Source: an uncultured Porphyromonadaceae bacterium (GTDB lineage: Bacteria; Bacteroidota; Bacteroidia; Bacteroidales; Muribaculaceae). From it: DNA of 64,000 bases. Shown here one piece after another: positions 32,572-40,762 of this stretch (the stretch's first letter is position 1; each line of letters opens with the position of its first letter). The notes under the pieces were generated by a model. That model was not told the DNA's origin, searched no databases, and saw nothing but the letters and a program-made list of their open reading frames with translations. The stretch spans positions 1 to 64,000 of the forward strand of contig UQLL01000002.1 of the NCBI GenBank assembly GCA_900541835.1, in the 5' to 3' direction. A program made the position numbers and the translations under genes.

Positions 32572-32603
32572 CAAAGGTATAAATTTTGTGGATAATATGC
32601 AAG
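32572..32603 (-). promoter_or_regulatory. Promoter of the ubiA-HAD operon
   Basis: Minus-strand CTTG (32603-32600) and TACCTTTG (32579-32572) with a 20-base spacer, 37 bases ahead of the prenyltransferase ATG. Confidence 0.7.
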
Positions 32604-32675
32604 GTAGGAATTTACGGGCGTACTCCGGGACTGTTAAATCGAGGTGGGATATATAGCGGTTTGGCAAAATTGTAT

Positions 32676-32683
32676 TAATTTTG
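32676..32683 (+). promoter_or_regulatory. -7 element of the ftsY promoter
   Basis: TAATTTTG 15 bases ahead of the ftsY ATG, implying a very short 5' leader. A TTTG at 32660-32663 is too close (12 bases) to be a normal -33. Confidence 0.5.
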
Positions 32684-32698
32684 CGGAAAATTACATTT

Positions 32699-33679
32699 AT
32701 GGGGTTTTTCAAGAAACTATTCTCCAAGGAGAAGAAAGAGAAACTGGACGCCGGGATGGAAAAGACCCGCCAAGGCGTCTGGAACAAGATATCGAGAGCC
32801 ATTGCCGGAAAGAGCACCATCGACGACGATGTGCTGGATAACCTGGAAGAGGCCTTTATCACCAGCGACGTGGGCGTGGACACGACCATGCGCATCCTTG
32901 ACCGTATCCGCGAGCGCGTGGCCCGCGACAAATATACCTCCACAGCCGAGCTGGACCGCTTCCTGTGCGAGGAAATCAGCGCCATGCTGGCCGAGAACGC
33001 CGCCAACCGCGAGGAGGTCGACGCCCCCGAGGGCTTCAACGTGCCCAGGACGGGCGAGCCCTACGTAATAATGGTGGTGGGCGTCAACGGCGTGGGCAAG
33101 ACGACCACCATCGGCAAGCTCGCCTGGCAGTACAAGCAGGCCGGCAACAAAGTGGTGCTCGGCGCCGCCGACACTTTCCGTGCCGCCGCCATAGAACAGC
33201 TCGAGATATGGGGCGACCGCGTAGACGTCCCCGTGGTGAAGCAGCAGATGGGCAGCGACCCGGCAGCCGTGGCCCTCGACACCCTCCAGTATGCCAAGGC
33301 TAAAGGCGCAGACGTAGTCATCATCGACACAGCCGGACGTCTCCACACCAAGTCGGGACTCATGGACGAACTCGGCAAGATCAAGCGCGTCATGAAGAAG
33401 GCCGTACCCACGGCTCCCAACGAGATTCTTCTCGTCCTCGATGGCTCCACGGGCCAGAACGCCTACGAACAGGCCAAGCGGTTCACCGAGGCCACGGACG
33501 TCAACGAGCTTGCCATCACCAAACTCGACGGCACCGCAAAGGGAGGTGTGGTAATCGGAATCAGCGACCAGTTCAAGATACCAGTCAAGTATATCGGCAT
33601 CGGCGAGGGAATGGAAGACCTCCAGCTATTCGACGCCATGGAGTTCGTGCGCACCCTGTTCGGCTCCACCGGCAAGTAG
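32699..33679 (+). CDS. ftsY: Signal recognition particle receptor FtsY
   Basis: SRP-receptor GTPase that docks ribosome-nascent chains at the membrane for co-translational insertion. The ATG at 32699 (326 residues, MGFFKKLFSKEKKEK) opens with an amphipathic basic membrane-targeting helix; an in-frame non-ATG start upstream overlaps the -7 element and is rejected. The N domain spans about 25-95 and the G domain follows: P-loop GVNGVGKTTT near 130, DTFRAAA near 161, DTAGR near 211 and TKLDGTAKGG near 277. The long acidic A domain of E. coli FtsY is absent, as in most Bacteroidota. Confidence 0.95.
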   Translation: MGFFKKLFSKEKKEKLDAGMEKTRQGVWNKISRAIAGKSTIDDDVLDNLEEAFITSDVGVDTTMRILDRIRERVARDKYTSTAELDRFLCEEISAMLAENAANREEVDAPEGFNVPRTGEPYVIMVVGVNGVGKTTTIGKLAWQYKQAGNKVVLGAADTFRAAAIEQLEIWGDRVDVPVVKQQMGSDPAAVALDTLQYAKAKGADVVIIDTAGRLHTKSGLMDELGKIKRVMKKAVPTAPNEILLVLDGSTGQNAYEQAKRFTEATDVNELAITKLDGTAKGGVVIGISDQFKIPVKYIGIGEGMEDLQLFDAMEFVRTLFGSTGK

Positions 33680-33771
33680 GACGGGCAACTACGAGTTAAG
33701 CTCGTCGGCAATCGCAAAAGAAAATGCGCAGGCGGTTCCTATTTCTCCATAACTGCTAACTTTCCCACTAA

Positions 33772-35103
33772 GTGGATCCGACCAGAATAGACATCATCAC
33801 CATGGGCTGCTCCAAGAACCTCGTGGACTCGGAGCGCCTGATGCGCCGTCTCCAGGCCAAGGGTTACCGGCCCGAACACAACAGCGCCGACGTGCGCGGC
33901 CCACTCGTGGTCGTCAATACCTGCGGCTTCATAGCTGATGCAAAGCAGGAGAGCATCGACATGATTCTGGAGCTGGCCGAGGCCAAGGCCGACGGCCACA
34001 TCCGCCAGCTGATGGTCATGGGATGTCTCAGCCAACGCCACGGTCAAGAGCTCAAGCCTGAAATCCCCGAAGTCGACCGCTGGTACGGCAAGTTCGACTG
34101 GGAGGAGCTTGTGGACGAGCTGCCGACGCTTCGTCCCGCCCCGGCGCCCCGCACCTGGGAGCGCAACATCACCACGCCACCCTACAGCACCTTCCTGAAA
34201 ATATCCGAAGGGTGCGACCGAATGTGCGCCTACTGCGCCATTCCCCTCATCACCGGGCGCCACCGCTCCCGGCCGATGGAGGAAATCATCGACGAGACAC
34301 GCGACCTGGTGGCAAAGGGCGTGAAAGAGTTTAACGTCATCGCACAAGATCTCTCCGCCTACGGAAAGGACCGCTACGGCACTCTGATGCTGCCCGAGCT
34401 GGTGGAGCGGATGTCTGACGTGCCCGGCGTGGAGTGGATCCGTCTCCACTACGCCTATCCCACCGACTTTCCCTGGGAACTGACGAAGGTGATGCGCGAG
34501 CGAGAGAACGTCTGCAGCTACCTCGACATAGCCCTGCAGCACATCTCCACGACCGTGCTGACCAATATGCGCCGCCACATCGACTCCGCACAGACCTACG
34601 ACCTCATCGCCCGGCTGCGCGACGAGGTGCCGGGCATCCGACTGCGCACTACCCTCATGACCGGCTTCCCCGGCGAGGGCGAGAAGGAGTTCGCCGAGCT
34701 GCTCGAGTTCATGGAGCGCGTACGCTTCGACCGCCTCGGCGCCTTCGCGTACTGCGAGGAGGATGACACTTGGGCTGCACGCAACCTCAAAGACGTTATA
34801 CCACAGGAGGTTAAAGAGCAACGGTTAGAGCAGGTGATGAGTCTCCAGCAGGACATCAGCTACGACCTGCATCAGCGCCTGATAGGGGAGAGCGTCAAGG
34901 TCCTGGTGGAGGAAAACAACGACGGCGAGCTTGTGGGGCGCACCCAGTGGGACAGCCCAGAAGTCGACCCTCAGGTAATTATTACGGATTTGGCGGCCGG
35001 TGCAGATTCGGATCGGCACATGGAAACAATCAAGCCCGGCGACTTCGTCCAGTCCGAAATCACCGGCGCAGAAGCCTTTGAACTATATGGCAAGCTCCTC
35101 TGA
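33772..35103 (+). CDS. rimO: Ribosomal protein S12 methylthiotransferase RimO
   Basis: Radical-SAM enzyme that methylthiolates an aspartate of ribosomal protein S12. The GTG start at 33772 (443 residues) is required because the first cluster cysteine is at residue 12 (ITMGCSKNLVDSE). The N-terminal UPF0004 domain supplies three cysteines (MGCSKN, NTCGF, MGCLSQR), the radical-SAM CxxxCxxC is CDRMCAYC near residue 146, and a TRAM domain closes the protein (ESVKVLVEENNDGELVGRTQ). A weak -7-like TAACTTTC lies at 33757. The 3' end overlaps the menF start by 17 bases. Confidence 0.94.
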   Translation: MDPTRIDIITMGCSKNLVDSERLMRRLQAKGYRPEHNSADVRGPLVVVNTCGFIADAKQESIDMILELAEAKADGHIRQLMVMGCLSQRHGQELKPEIPEVDRWYGKFDWEELVDELPTLRPAPAPRTWERNITTPPYSTFLKISEGCDRMCAYCAIPLITGRHRSRPMEEIIDETRDLVAKGVKEFNVIAQDLSAYGKDRYGTLMLPELVERMSDVPGVEWIRLHYAYPTDFPWELTKVMRERENVCSYLDIALQHISTTVLTNMRRHIDSAQTYDLIARLRDEVPGIRLRTTLMTGFPGEGEKEFAELLEFMERVRFDRLGAFAYCEEDDTWAARNLKDVIPQEVKEQRLEQVMSLQQDISYDLHQRLIGESVKVLVEENNDGELVGRTQWDSPEVDPQVIITDLAAGADSDRHMETIKPGDFVQSEITGAEAFELYGKLL

Positions 35104-36091
35104 ATACCTCGACGAAAGCCGCAAGCGCGGCGTATGCTTTTACAGCTATCGAATTCCCGGCCGGGGCGTCCGCTTCGGCTCCGCCTACTCGCACGACTGC
35201 CAACGCGAGATCGGCAAGGGATTCGTTATCCACCCTTTTCTGCCCGGCGACCTGCCCGTCACCATCCCATTCGGCAACGTGTCGGGATCCGAGGAGAATG
35301 AAGAGCTGACGTTTAATTTCCCCTATTATCCCACCGCCCGGGCCTTCTACCAGAAGCATGCCGGTGAGATTATTGACTACCTTCGCCGGCACTCTGACCA
35401 CAAAGTCGTCTATAGCCGCGTCATAGTGCATACGGTGCGCAAGCCCCTGGCGGAAATGTTCGACACCCTCTGCACCGAATACCCCAAAGCTTACGTATTC
35501 TGTTTCTATACCCCCTGGACAGGCCTGTGGCTGGGCGCATCGCCCGAAATGCTTGCCGACGCCGACGGCGACTACTTCCGCACCCTGGCAATGGCCGGGA
35601 CGATGGAGGCAGACAAGGGAGGTCCCTGGTCCGACAAGAACAAACGCGAGCAGAAGGTCGTGGCCGACTTCATACGCACAACGTTGCATGATGCCGGGGC
35701 CATGGAGATTCACGAGCGAGGAGGCCAGCGCGTCGCCGGCCCCGTAAAGCATCTCATTACCGAGTTCTCGGCCAGGATGCCAGAGAAGTATCACTCCAAG
35801 ACGCTCGTCTCCGAACTGTCGCCCACCCCGGCCCTTTCCGGCACACCTCGCGAAAAGGCTCTTGACCTAATCGCCACCCACGAGGCATATTCACGCAGCT
35901 GCTACGGAGGCTACTGCGGTCCCCGCTACGGACACGGCGACTTCCACTTCTGGGTGAACCTGCGCTCTATGCGCATTCTCGGCGACCAGTGCGCCCTCTA
36001 CGTCGGCGGCGGACTCATGCCCGACTCCGACGTAGACTCCGAATGGGAAGAGACAGAGCGAAAGGCCCGCACCCTCCTCCACATTCTCTGA
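35087..36091 (+). CDS. menF: Isochorismate synthase (chorismate-binding enzyme)
   Basis: Converts chorismate to isochorismate, the first step of menaquinone synthesis. The 334 residues cover the chorismate-binding fold: TGLWLGASPEML near 150, TLAMAGTM near 169, KHLITEFSA near 225, LSPTPALSGTPREKA near 254, and the signature YVGGGLMPDSDVDSEWEETE near the C-terminus. The chain is shorter than E. coli MenF, lacking much of the N-terminal region, which is usual in this phylum. The ATG at 35087 lies inside the end of rimO. No other men genes are nearby, so anthranilate or aminodeoxychorismate synthase is the alternative, but the C-terminal motifs favour isochorismate synthase. Confidence 0.85.
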   Translation: MASSSEYLDESRKRGVCFYSYRIPGRGVRFGSAYSHDCQREIGKGFVIHPFLPGDLPVTIPFGNVSGSEENEELTFNFPYYPTARAFYQKHAGEIIDYLRRHSDHKVVYSRVIVHTVRKPLAEMFDTLCTEYPKAYVFCFYTPWTGLWLGASPEMLADADGDYFRTLAMAGTMEADKGGPWSDKNKREQKVVADFIRTTLHDAGAMEIHERGGQRVAGPVKHLITEFSARMPEKYHSKTLVSELSPTPALSGTPREKALDLIATHEAYSRSCYGGYCGPRYGHGDFHFWVNLRSMRILGDQCALYVGGGLMPDSDVDSEWEETERKARTLLHIL

Positions 36092-36150
36092 ATTGAGTCA
36101 ATGTAAAAGCAGCAACCCTGCAGCCAATTCCAGGCGGGGTTTACTTTGAA

Positions 36151-36177
36151 GTTGCCGTCAAGCTCCAGCTATACGCA
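36151..36177. repeat. Palindromic repeat, CGTCGAGCT family (copy B4, degenerate)
   Basis: GTTGCCGTCAAGCTCCAGCT followed by ATACGCAAG. Compare TTGCCGTCGAGCTTCAGCTC at copy B1. It lies in the 98-base gap between the convergent menF and small membrane-protein genes. Confidence 0.5.
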
Positions 36178-36189
36178 AGTTCTTCATCG

Positions 36190-36468
36190 CTAAAACAGCC
36201 ACGCATACAGAACCCACTCGACAATGAAGGAGACCACTCCGAGCATTCCGCACACCAGTGCGACCGTGTCGAGGCGGCGCGATATGGCCGTTCCCATCCT
36301 CGCCACCGTGCAGGCCACGGCGTGGCAGAAAGCCATCATAAAAAATAAGAAGATGTCGATAAAGGCCCACCACTCGGTGCGCAGCTGGAAAGTGCATACC
36401 AACACTACGGCTATCAGCAGCATAGCGGCCCATGCCATCGGGACCGATTTCATCAGCGGAGTCTTCAC
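36190..36468 (-). CDS. Small three-helix membrane protein
   Basis: Unrecognised, 92 residues from a GTG at 36468 (an ATG five codons inside is an alternative). Three hydrophobic segments are evident: AWAAMLLIAVVLVCTFQL (about 12-29), WWAFIDIFLFFMMAFCHAVA (33-52) and VALVCGMLGVVSFIVEWVLY (69-88). It begins two bases after the dapA stop, so it is probably translated from the dapA mRNA. There is no motif pointing to a function; a link with lysine or cell-wall precursor synthesis would be guesswork. Confidence 0.6.
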   Translation of the reverse strand: MKTPLMKSVPMAWAAMLLIAVVLVCTFQLRTEWWAFIDIFLFFMMAFCHAVACTVARMGTAISRRLDTVALVCGMLGVVSFIVEWVLYAWLF

Positions 36469-36470
36469 GG

Positions 36471-37364
36471 TCAGCAGAGATTAGGGTGAGTATCCACGAA
36501 CTCGAGCATCCGTTCGCGCAGGCCCTCGCTGACGCCAACCAACGGCAGCCGGAGCACGCCCTCGCACAGGCCCATAACGTCCATCAGCGCCTTGATTCCG
36601 GCCGGGTTGCCTTCGGCGAAAAGCATCTTCTCCAGGGCATCCAGACCGGCATACATCTCCTTGGCCTCCATTACCTTGCCGTCGAGGGCGAGGTGCGTTA
36701 GACGGGACCAGACGTTGGGCGCGGCGTTGCCGATTACGGAGATGACGCCCTGTGCGCCCATGGCGGCCATGTCTACTGTAAGCGCGTCGTCGCCGGAGAT
36801 GACTGCGAAGCCTTCAGGCGCACCGGCTATTATCTCGCCGATCTGAGTCAGGTTTCCCGAAGCCTCCTTCACACCTGCTATCCCAGGCACTTCGCGAGCC
36901 AGCCTCAACGTGGTCGCGGGCTGCATATTCACGCCGGTACGCCCGGGGACGTTGTACAGAAGCACGGGTAGGGGAGAGGCCTCCGCCACCGCCTTGAAAT
37001 GCTCGTAGAGACCCTGCTGCGACGGCTTGTTGTAGAAAGGAGTCACGGACAGGATGGCCGTGTAGCCGTCGCCGTCCCAGGCACGAAGCTCTTCGCAGAG
37101 AGCGGCGGTGCAGTTGCCTCCGAAGCCAAGCACCAGCGGCACCCTGCCGCCGACCCATTCGGCCACGCTTTCGCGTATTCTCCTTTTCTCATCGTCTGTC
37201 AGACATGGGGTCTCGGCGGTGGTGCCAAGAACCACTATGTAGTCGGCACCACCGGCGACGAGGCGGTTGACTAGCAGGTGCAGGCGGTCATAATCAACAT
37301 CGCCGTTTATGTCGAAGGGCGTAACAAGGGCCACGCCCAGTCCTCTGAAATCAAAGCTTTCCAT
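36471..37364 (-). CDS. dapA: 4-hydroxy-tetrahydrodipicolinate synthase
   Basis: Condenses pyruvate with aspartate semialdehyde in the diaminopimelate/lysine pathway. The 297-residue TIM barrel carries the Schiff-base Lys166 (GIAGVKEASGNL), Tyr137 (LLYNVPGRTG) and the threonine pair in VLGTTAETPCL (48-49), where the usual GTTGE reads GTTAE. Length and end are typical. It has its own promoter and leads a two-gene unit with the small membrane protein. Related aldolases (N-acetylneuraminate lyase) share the fold, but the NVPGRTG motif points to DapA. Confidence 0.93.
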   Translation of the reverse strand: MESFDFRGLGVALVTPFDINGDVDYDRLHLLVNRLVAGGADYIVVLGTTAETPCLTDDEKRRIRESVAEWVGGRVPLVLGFGGNCTAALCEELRAWDGDGYTAILSVTPFYNKPSQQGLYEHFKAVAEASPLPVLLYNVPGRTGVNMQPATTLRLAREVPGIAGVKEASGNLTQIGEIIAGAPEGFAVISGDDALTVDMAAMGAQGVISVIGNAAPNVWSRLTHLALDGKVMEAKEMYAGLDALEKMLFAEGNPAGIKALMDVMGLCEGVLRLPLVGVSEGLRERMLEFVDTHPNLC

Positions 37365-37383
37365 ACGGAGTGTGTTTCTTGTG

Positions 37384-37415
37384 CAAAGTTAGCGATTTTT
37401 GGCGGAATATGCAAA
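37384..37415 (-). promoter_or_regulatory. Promoter of dapA
   Basis: Minus-strand TTTG (37415-37412) and TAACTTTG (37391-37384), spacer exactly 20, about 20 bases ahead of the dapA ATG. Confidence 0.8.
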
Positions 37416-37423
37416 TCCGAGGT

Positions 37424-37545
37424 GGTTGAGAAGTGAGTTGCGAAGTGAGTATCGGGTGTCGAGCTGAAACTATACGCCAATTGCAGAGTAAAACTTCGCC
37501 CGATCAAGAACGTCAGTTCTCAACTATGGGTTCTCAACTCACTGT
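37424..37545. repeat. Composite repeat between the dapA and dnaN promoters
   Basis: Left tract GGTTGAGAAGTGAGTTG (from 37424) and right tract TTCTCAAC..TTCTCAACTC (37518-37540) are imperfect inverted arms. Between them, at 37457-37484, lies a minus-strand CGTCGAGCT-family copy (B5: GCAATTGGCG..TTTCAGCTCGACAC). It is a degraded example of the nested architecture. Confidence 0.5.
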
Positions 37546-37589
37546 GTGCAACTTTTCTATAATCTTTTCTATAATGATGTGCTTGGGGA

Positions 37590-37621
37590 TTTGCAGGTTC
37601 CGGCAAAAAAAGCTAACTTTG
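37590..37621 (+). promoter_or_regulatory. Promoter of dnaN
   Basis: TTTG (37590-37593) and TAACTTTG (37614-37621) separated by exactly 20 bases, 24 bases ahead of the dnaN ATG. Confidence 0.8.
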
Positions 37622-37645
37622 CATTGAAATAAACACACACCCGAT

Positions 37646-38770
37646 ATGAAGTTCAATATCAGCTCCAAGACCCTTCAGACGATGCTTTCGGCAACGTTCC
37701 GCGTCATTAATGCGAAGAGTCCTCTGACCATCCTCGAAAACTTCCTGTTCAGCCTCTCCGGCAATACGCTGACTGTCAAGGGCAGCGACCAGGAGAACAA
37801 CATGACGGCCGAGCTCGAGGTCACGGAGGCCGAAGGCGAGGGCGCTGTGGCCGTACCCGCCAAGCGGATGCTCGACATGCTCAAGGAGATGCCCGAACAG
37901 GGACTGCGCATCGCCGTCGACAGCGAGAACCAGAACATGAAGATCACCTTCGCCCAAGGCGAGTTCGAGTTCATGTGTCTACCCGGCGACGAATATCCGG
38001 AAGCGAAGAGCCGCCAGGACGACGCACTGTCGTTCGCCATGCCCGCCTCCGTCATGCTTGCCGGCCTGGAGAACACTCTCTACGCCGCCAGCACCGACAC
38101 CATCCGTCCCATCATGACGGGCGTCTGCGTGGACTTCAAGCCCGAGAGCCTCGTGTTCGTGGCCAGCGACACCCACAAGCTGGTGAAGTACGAGAACAAG
38201 GCCGTGCAGCCCGGATTCGAGCGCCGTTTCGTGCTCCCCGCCAAGGCCTGCCAGCTGCTCCGCCAGCTCCTCGACAAGGAGGAGGGCGACCTGGAGATAG
38301 TCATGGACGCCAACGGCGCCACTTTCCGCTGGGGCGCCTACGAACTGTCGTGCGTGTTCGTGACCGGCACCTATCCCCCCTACGAGCGCGTCATTCCCAA
38401 GGAGAATCCGTTCGTGATGGAGGTGGACCGCAACGCCTTCCTCGCCGCCGCTCGCCGCATGGTGCTTACCGCCAACAGCGGCAGCCGCCTGGTGCGCATG
38501 CAGATCAACTCCGACCAGGTGGAGCTCACCGCCCGCGACATCGACTATGCCCGCTCCGGCCACGAGACCGTGCCCTGCAACTACCAAGGCAATCCCATGA
38601 GCCTCGGTTTCAACGGCGACTACATGGTCGACGTGGTGGCAAACCTGCCCGGCGACACCATCTCGCTATCACTCTCCGACCCATCGCGCCCGGGCATCTT
38701 CATGCCCGTGGAGCAGCCGGAGAACGCCTCCGTGCTCGTGCTGCTGATGACAATGCAGCTCCTCGACTAA
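37646..38770 (+). CDS. dnaN: DNA polymerase III beta subunit (sliding clamp)
   Basis: Ring-shaped processivity clamp of the replicase. The 374 residues divide into the three clamp domains (about 1-120, 128-245, 248-374). Characteristic stretches are MKFNISSKTLQTMLSATFRV at the start and the C-terminal LPGDTISLSLSDPSRPGIFM with ...MTMQLLD; the final peptide forms part of the hydrophobic partner-binding cleft. dnaA is not adjacent here, so this locus is not an obvious replication origin; instead dnaN heads a run with an epsilon-like exonuclease, coaBC and recN, a gene order I associate with Bacteroidota. Confidence 0.95.
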   Translation: MKFNISSKTLQTMLSATFRVINAKSPLTILENFLFSLSGNTLTVKGSDQENNMTAELEVTEAEGEGAVAVPAKRMLDMLKEMPEQGLRIAVDSENQNMKITFAQGEFEFMCLPGDEYPEAKSRQDDALSFAMPASVMLAGLENTLYAASTDTIRPIMTGVCVDFKPESLVFVASDTHKLVKYENKAVQPGFERRFVLPAKACQLLRQLLDKEEGDLEIVMDANGATFRWGAYELSCVFVTGTYPPYERVIPKENPFVMEVDRNAFLAAARRMVLTANSGSRLVRMQINSDQVELTARDIDYARSGHETVPCNYQGNPMSLGFNGDYMVDVVANLPGDTISLSLSDPSRPGIFMPVEQPENASVLVLLMTMQLLD

Positions 38771-38780
38771 AGAAATTGCC

Positions 38781-39548
38781 ATGCAACTGAAACTTGACCG
38801 TCCGCTGGTCTTCTTCGACCTGGAGACCACCGGCACCAACCCTCTGCAGGACCGCATTGTGGAGATTTCGCTCATCAAGGTCATGCCCGACGGCACCGAG
38901 CTTGAGAAGTCGCGCCGCATCAACCCCGGCATCCCCATTCCGGAGTCCTCCACGGCCGTGCACCACATCACCGACGAGGACGTAGCCAACGAGCCAACGT
39001 TCAAGCAGATAGCCCAAAGCCTGTTCGAGCTACTCGAAGGCTGCGACATCGCCGGCTACAACAGCAATAAGTTCGACGTGCCCCTGCTAATGGAGGAATT
39101 CAGCCGCGTCGGCCTCAACTTCACCACAAAGGGACGTCGCTTCGTCGACGTACAGAACATCTTCTACGCCATGGAACCACGCACCCTCACCGGTGCCTAC
39201 CGCTTCTACTGCGGCAAGGAGCTGGAAGGGGCCCATGGCGCCACGGCCGACACCCGCGCCACCCTTGAGGTCCTCAAAGGGCAGCTCGCCCGCTATCCGG
39301 AACTCGAGAACGACGTCGAGAAACTCAGCAAGGTAGGGCAGAGGCAGACCCTCGACCTGGCCGGACGCGTAGCCCTCGACGACAATGGAGAGCCTGTCTT
39401 CAACTTCGGCAAGTACAAGGGACGCAAGGTGGCAGAGGTGTTTGCCCGCGACCAGGGCTACTACTCATGGATCATGTCCGGGGAGTTCCCCAAAGACACC
39501 AAGGACGTCATCTCCGGCCTCCACTATAAGTTTCAGCACCGCAAATGA
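38781..39548 (+). CDS. DnaQ-type 3'-5' exonuclease (Pol III epsilon-like)
   Basis: DEDDh exonuclease, 255 residues, probably a proofreading or repair nuclease. ExoI is FFDLETTG (Asp13, Glu15), ExoII lies in GYNSNKFDVPLL (Asp near 98) and ExoIII is HGATADTRATL with His/Asp near 153-158. The C-terminal part (FNFGKYKGRKVAEVFARDQG) is the extra domain seen in exonuclease-X-like Bacteroidota proteins, which favours a general 3'-5' exonuclease rather than a strict epsilon subunit. It starts 10 bases after dnaN, and its stop overlaps the coaBC start by 4 bases. Confidence 0.88.
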   Translation: MQLKLDRPLVFFDLETTGTNPLQDRIVEISLIKVMPDGTELEKSRRINPGIPIPESSTAVHHITDEDVANEPTFKQIAQSLFELLEGCDIAGYNSNKFDVPLLMEEFSRVGLNFTTKGRRFVDVQNIFYAMEPRTLTGAYRFYCGKELEGAHGATADTRATLEVLKGQLARYPELENDVEKLSKVGQRQTLDLAGRVALDDNGEPVFNFGKYKGRKVAEVFARDQGYYSWIMSGEFPKDTKDVISGLHYKFQHRK

Positions 39549-40762
39549 CGCTCGACGGAAAGCATATCCTGGTGGGAGTCTGCGGAGGCATCGCTGCCTA
39601 CAAGACAGCCTCGCTGGTGCGCCTGCTTGTAAAGAACGGCGCCGAAGTCAAGGTTGTCATGACCCCCTCGGCCAAGGAATTCATCACCCCGCTGACGCTG
39701 GCCACGCTCAGCGGCAACGCCGTCATCAGCGACTTCTTCACCGCCAACACCGGCGAGTGGCATTCGCACGTGGCGCTCGGACTCTGGGCCGATCTCATGG
39801 TGGTAGCCCCGGCCACCGCCGCCTCCCTGGGCAAGATGGCCAACGGCATCGCCGACAACATGCTCGTCACCACCTATCTGAGCATGAAGGCCCCGGTGAT
39901 GCTTGCACCCTCGATGGATCTGGACATGTACGCCCATCCGTCCACCCGGCGCAACCTCCAGACGCTCCGCTCCTATGGCAACATCATTGTGGAACCTGAT
40001 GCCGGCTTCCTGGCAAGCGGACTGATAGGCAAGGGACGCATGGCCGAGCCGGAAGAAATCTACGAACGCATCGCCGACCATTTCCGCAGCTCCGACGACC
40101 TCAAAGGCAAAAAAATCTTAATCACCTCCGGGCCGACGCACGAGAAGATAGACCCCGTGCGTTATATAGGCAACTACTCGAGCGGGAAGATGGGCAGCGC
40201 CCTGGCCCGCGAATGCGCCCGTCGCGGCGCCAAGGTGGTAATGGTAACCGGCCCGTCGGCGGTAGTACCACGGCACCCGAGCATCGAGGTGATACCCGTC
40301 ACGAACGCCCGGCAGATGTATGCCGAGTCCATGCGCGTCTTCGCCGAACCGGACACTAACGCCGCCATCCTGGCGGCCGCCGTGGCCGACTACGCCCCGG
40401 AGATCATGCATCCCACCAAGATCAAGCGCGAGAAGACAGGCGCCATGGAGATAAAGCTGGTGCCGAATCCCGACATCGCCGCGGCCCTTGGCAAGAGTCG
40501 CCGTCCCGGCCAGATGCTCGTGGGATTCGCACTCGAAACGGATCACGCCGAGGCTAACGCTGCCGATAAGCTCCGCCGCAAGGGCCTTGACTGGATTGTG
40601 CTCAACTCCATGGCCAATCCCAAGGCCGGCTTCGGAGTCGATACCAACCAGGTCACCATCCTCGGGGCCGACGGATCCAAGCGCGAATATCCCGCCAAGA
40701 CCAAGGACGAGGTGGCACGCGACATCATCGACCTCACGCTCGGGTGCAAAACGGAACAATAA
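39545..40762 (+). CDS. coaBC: Phosphopantothenoylcysteine decarboxylase / phosphopantothenate-cysteine ligase
   Basis: Bifunctional coenzyme A enzyme, 405 residues. The N-terminal flavin domain (1-185) has ILVGVCGGIAAYK, the active His region EWHSHVALG and VVAPATAASLGKMANGIADN. The usual PxMNxxM motif reads PSMDLDM and the LACG loop reads LASGLIGKGRM; both variants occur, as far as I recall, in other Bacteroidota CoaBC proteins. The C-terminal ligase domain (190-405) has the CTP-site ITSGPTHEKIDPVR and NYSSGKMG. It overlaps the exonuclease gene by 4 bases and the next gene by 1 base (TAATG). Confidence 0.93.
   Translation: MTLDGKHILVGVCGGIAAYKTASLVRLLVKNGAEVKVVMTPSAKEFITPLTLATLSGNAVISDFFTANTGEWHSHVALGLWADLMVVAPATAASLGKMANGIADNMLVTTYLSMKAPVMLAPSMDLDMYAHPSTRRNLQTLRSYGNIIVEPDAGFLASGLIGKGRMAEPEEIYERIADHFRSSDDLKGKKILITSGPTHEKIDPVRYIGNYSSGKMGSALARECARRGAKVVMVTGPSAVVPRHPSIEVIPVTNARQMYAESMRVFAEPDTNAAILAAAVADYAPEIMHPTKIKREKTGAMEIKLVPNPDIAAALGKSRRPGQMLVGFALETDHAEANAADKLRRKGLDWIVLNSMANPKAGFGVDTNQVTILGADGSKREYPAKTKDEVARDIIDLTLGCKTEQ

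Noticed and set aside
37365..37645. Replication origin near dnaN
   Set aside because: No dnaA gene and no cluster of DnaA boxes is visible; the gap is explained by two divergent promoters and a decayed composite repeat.
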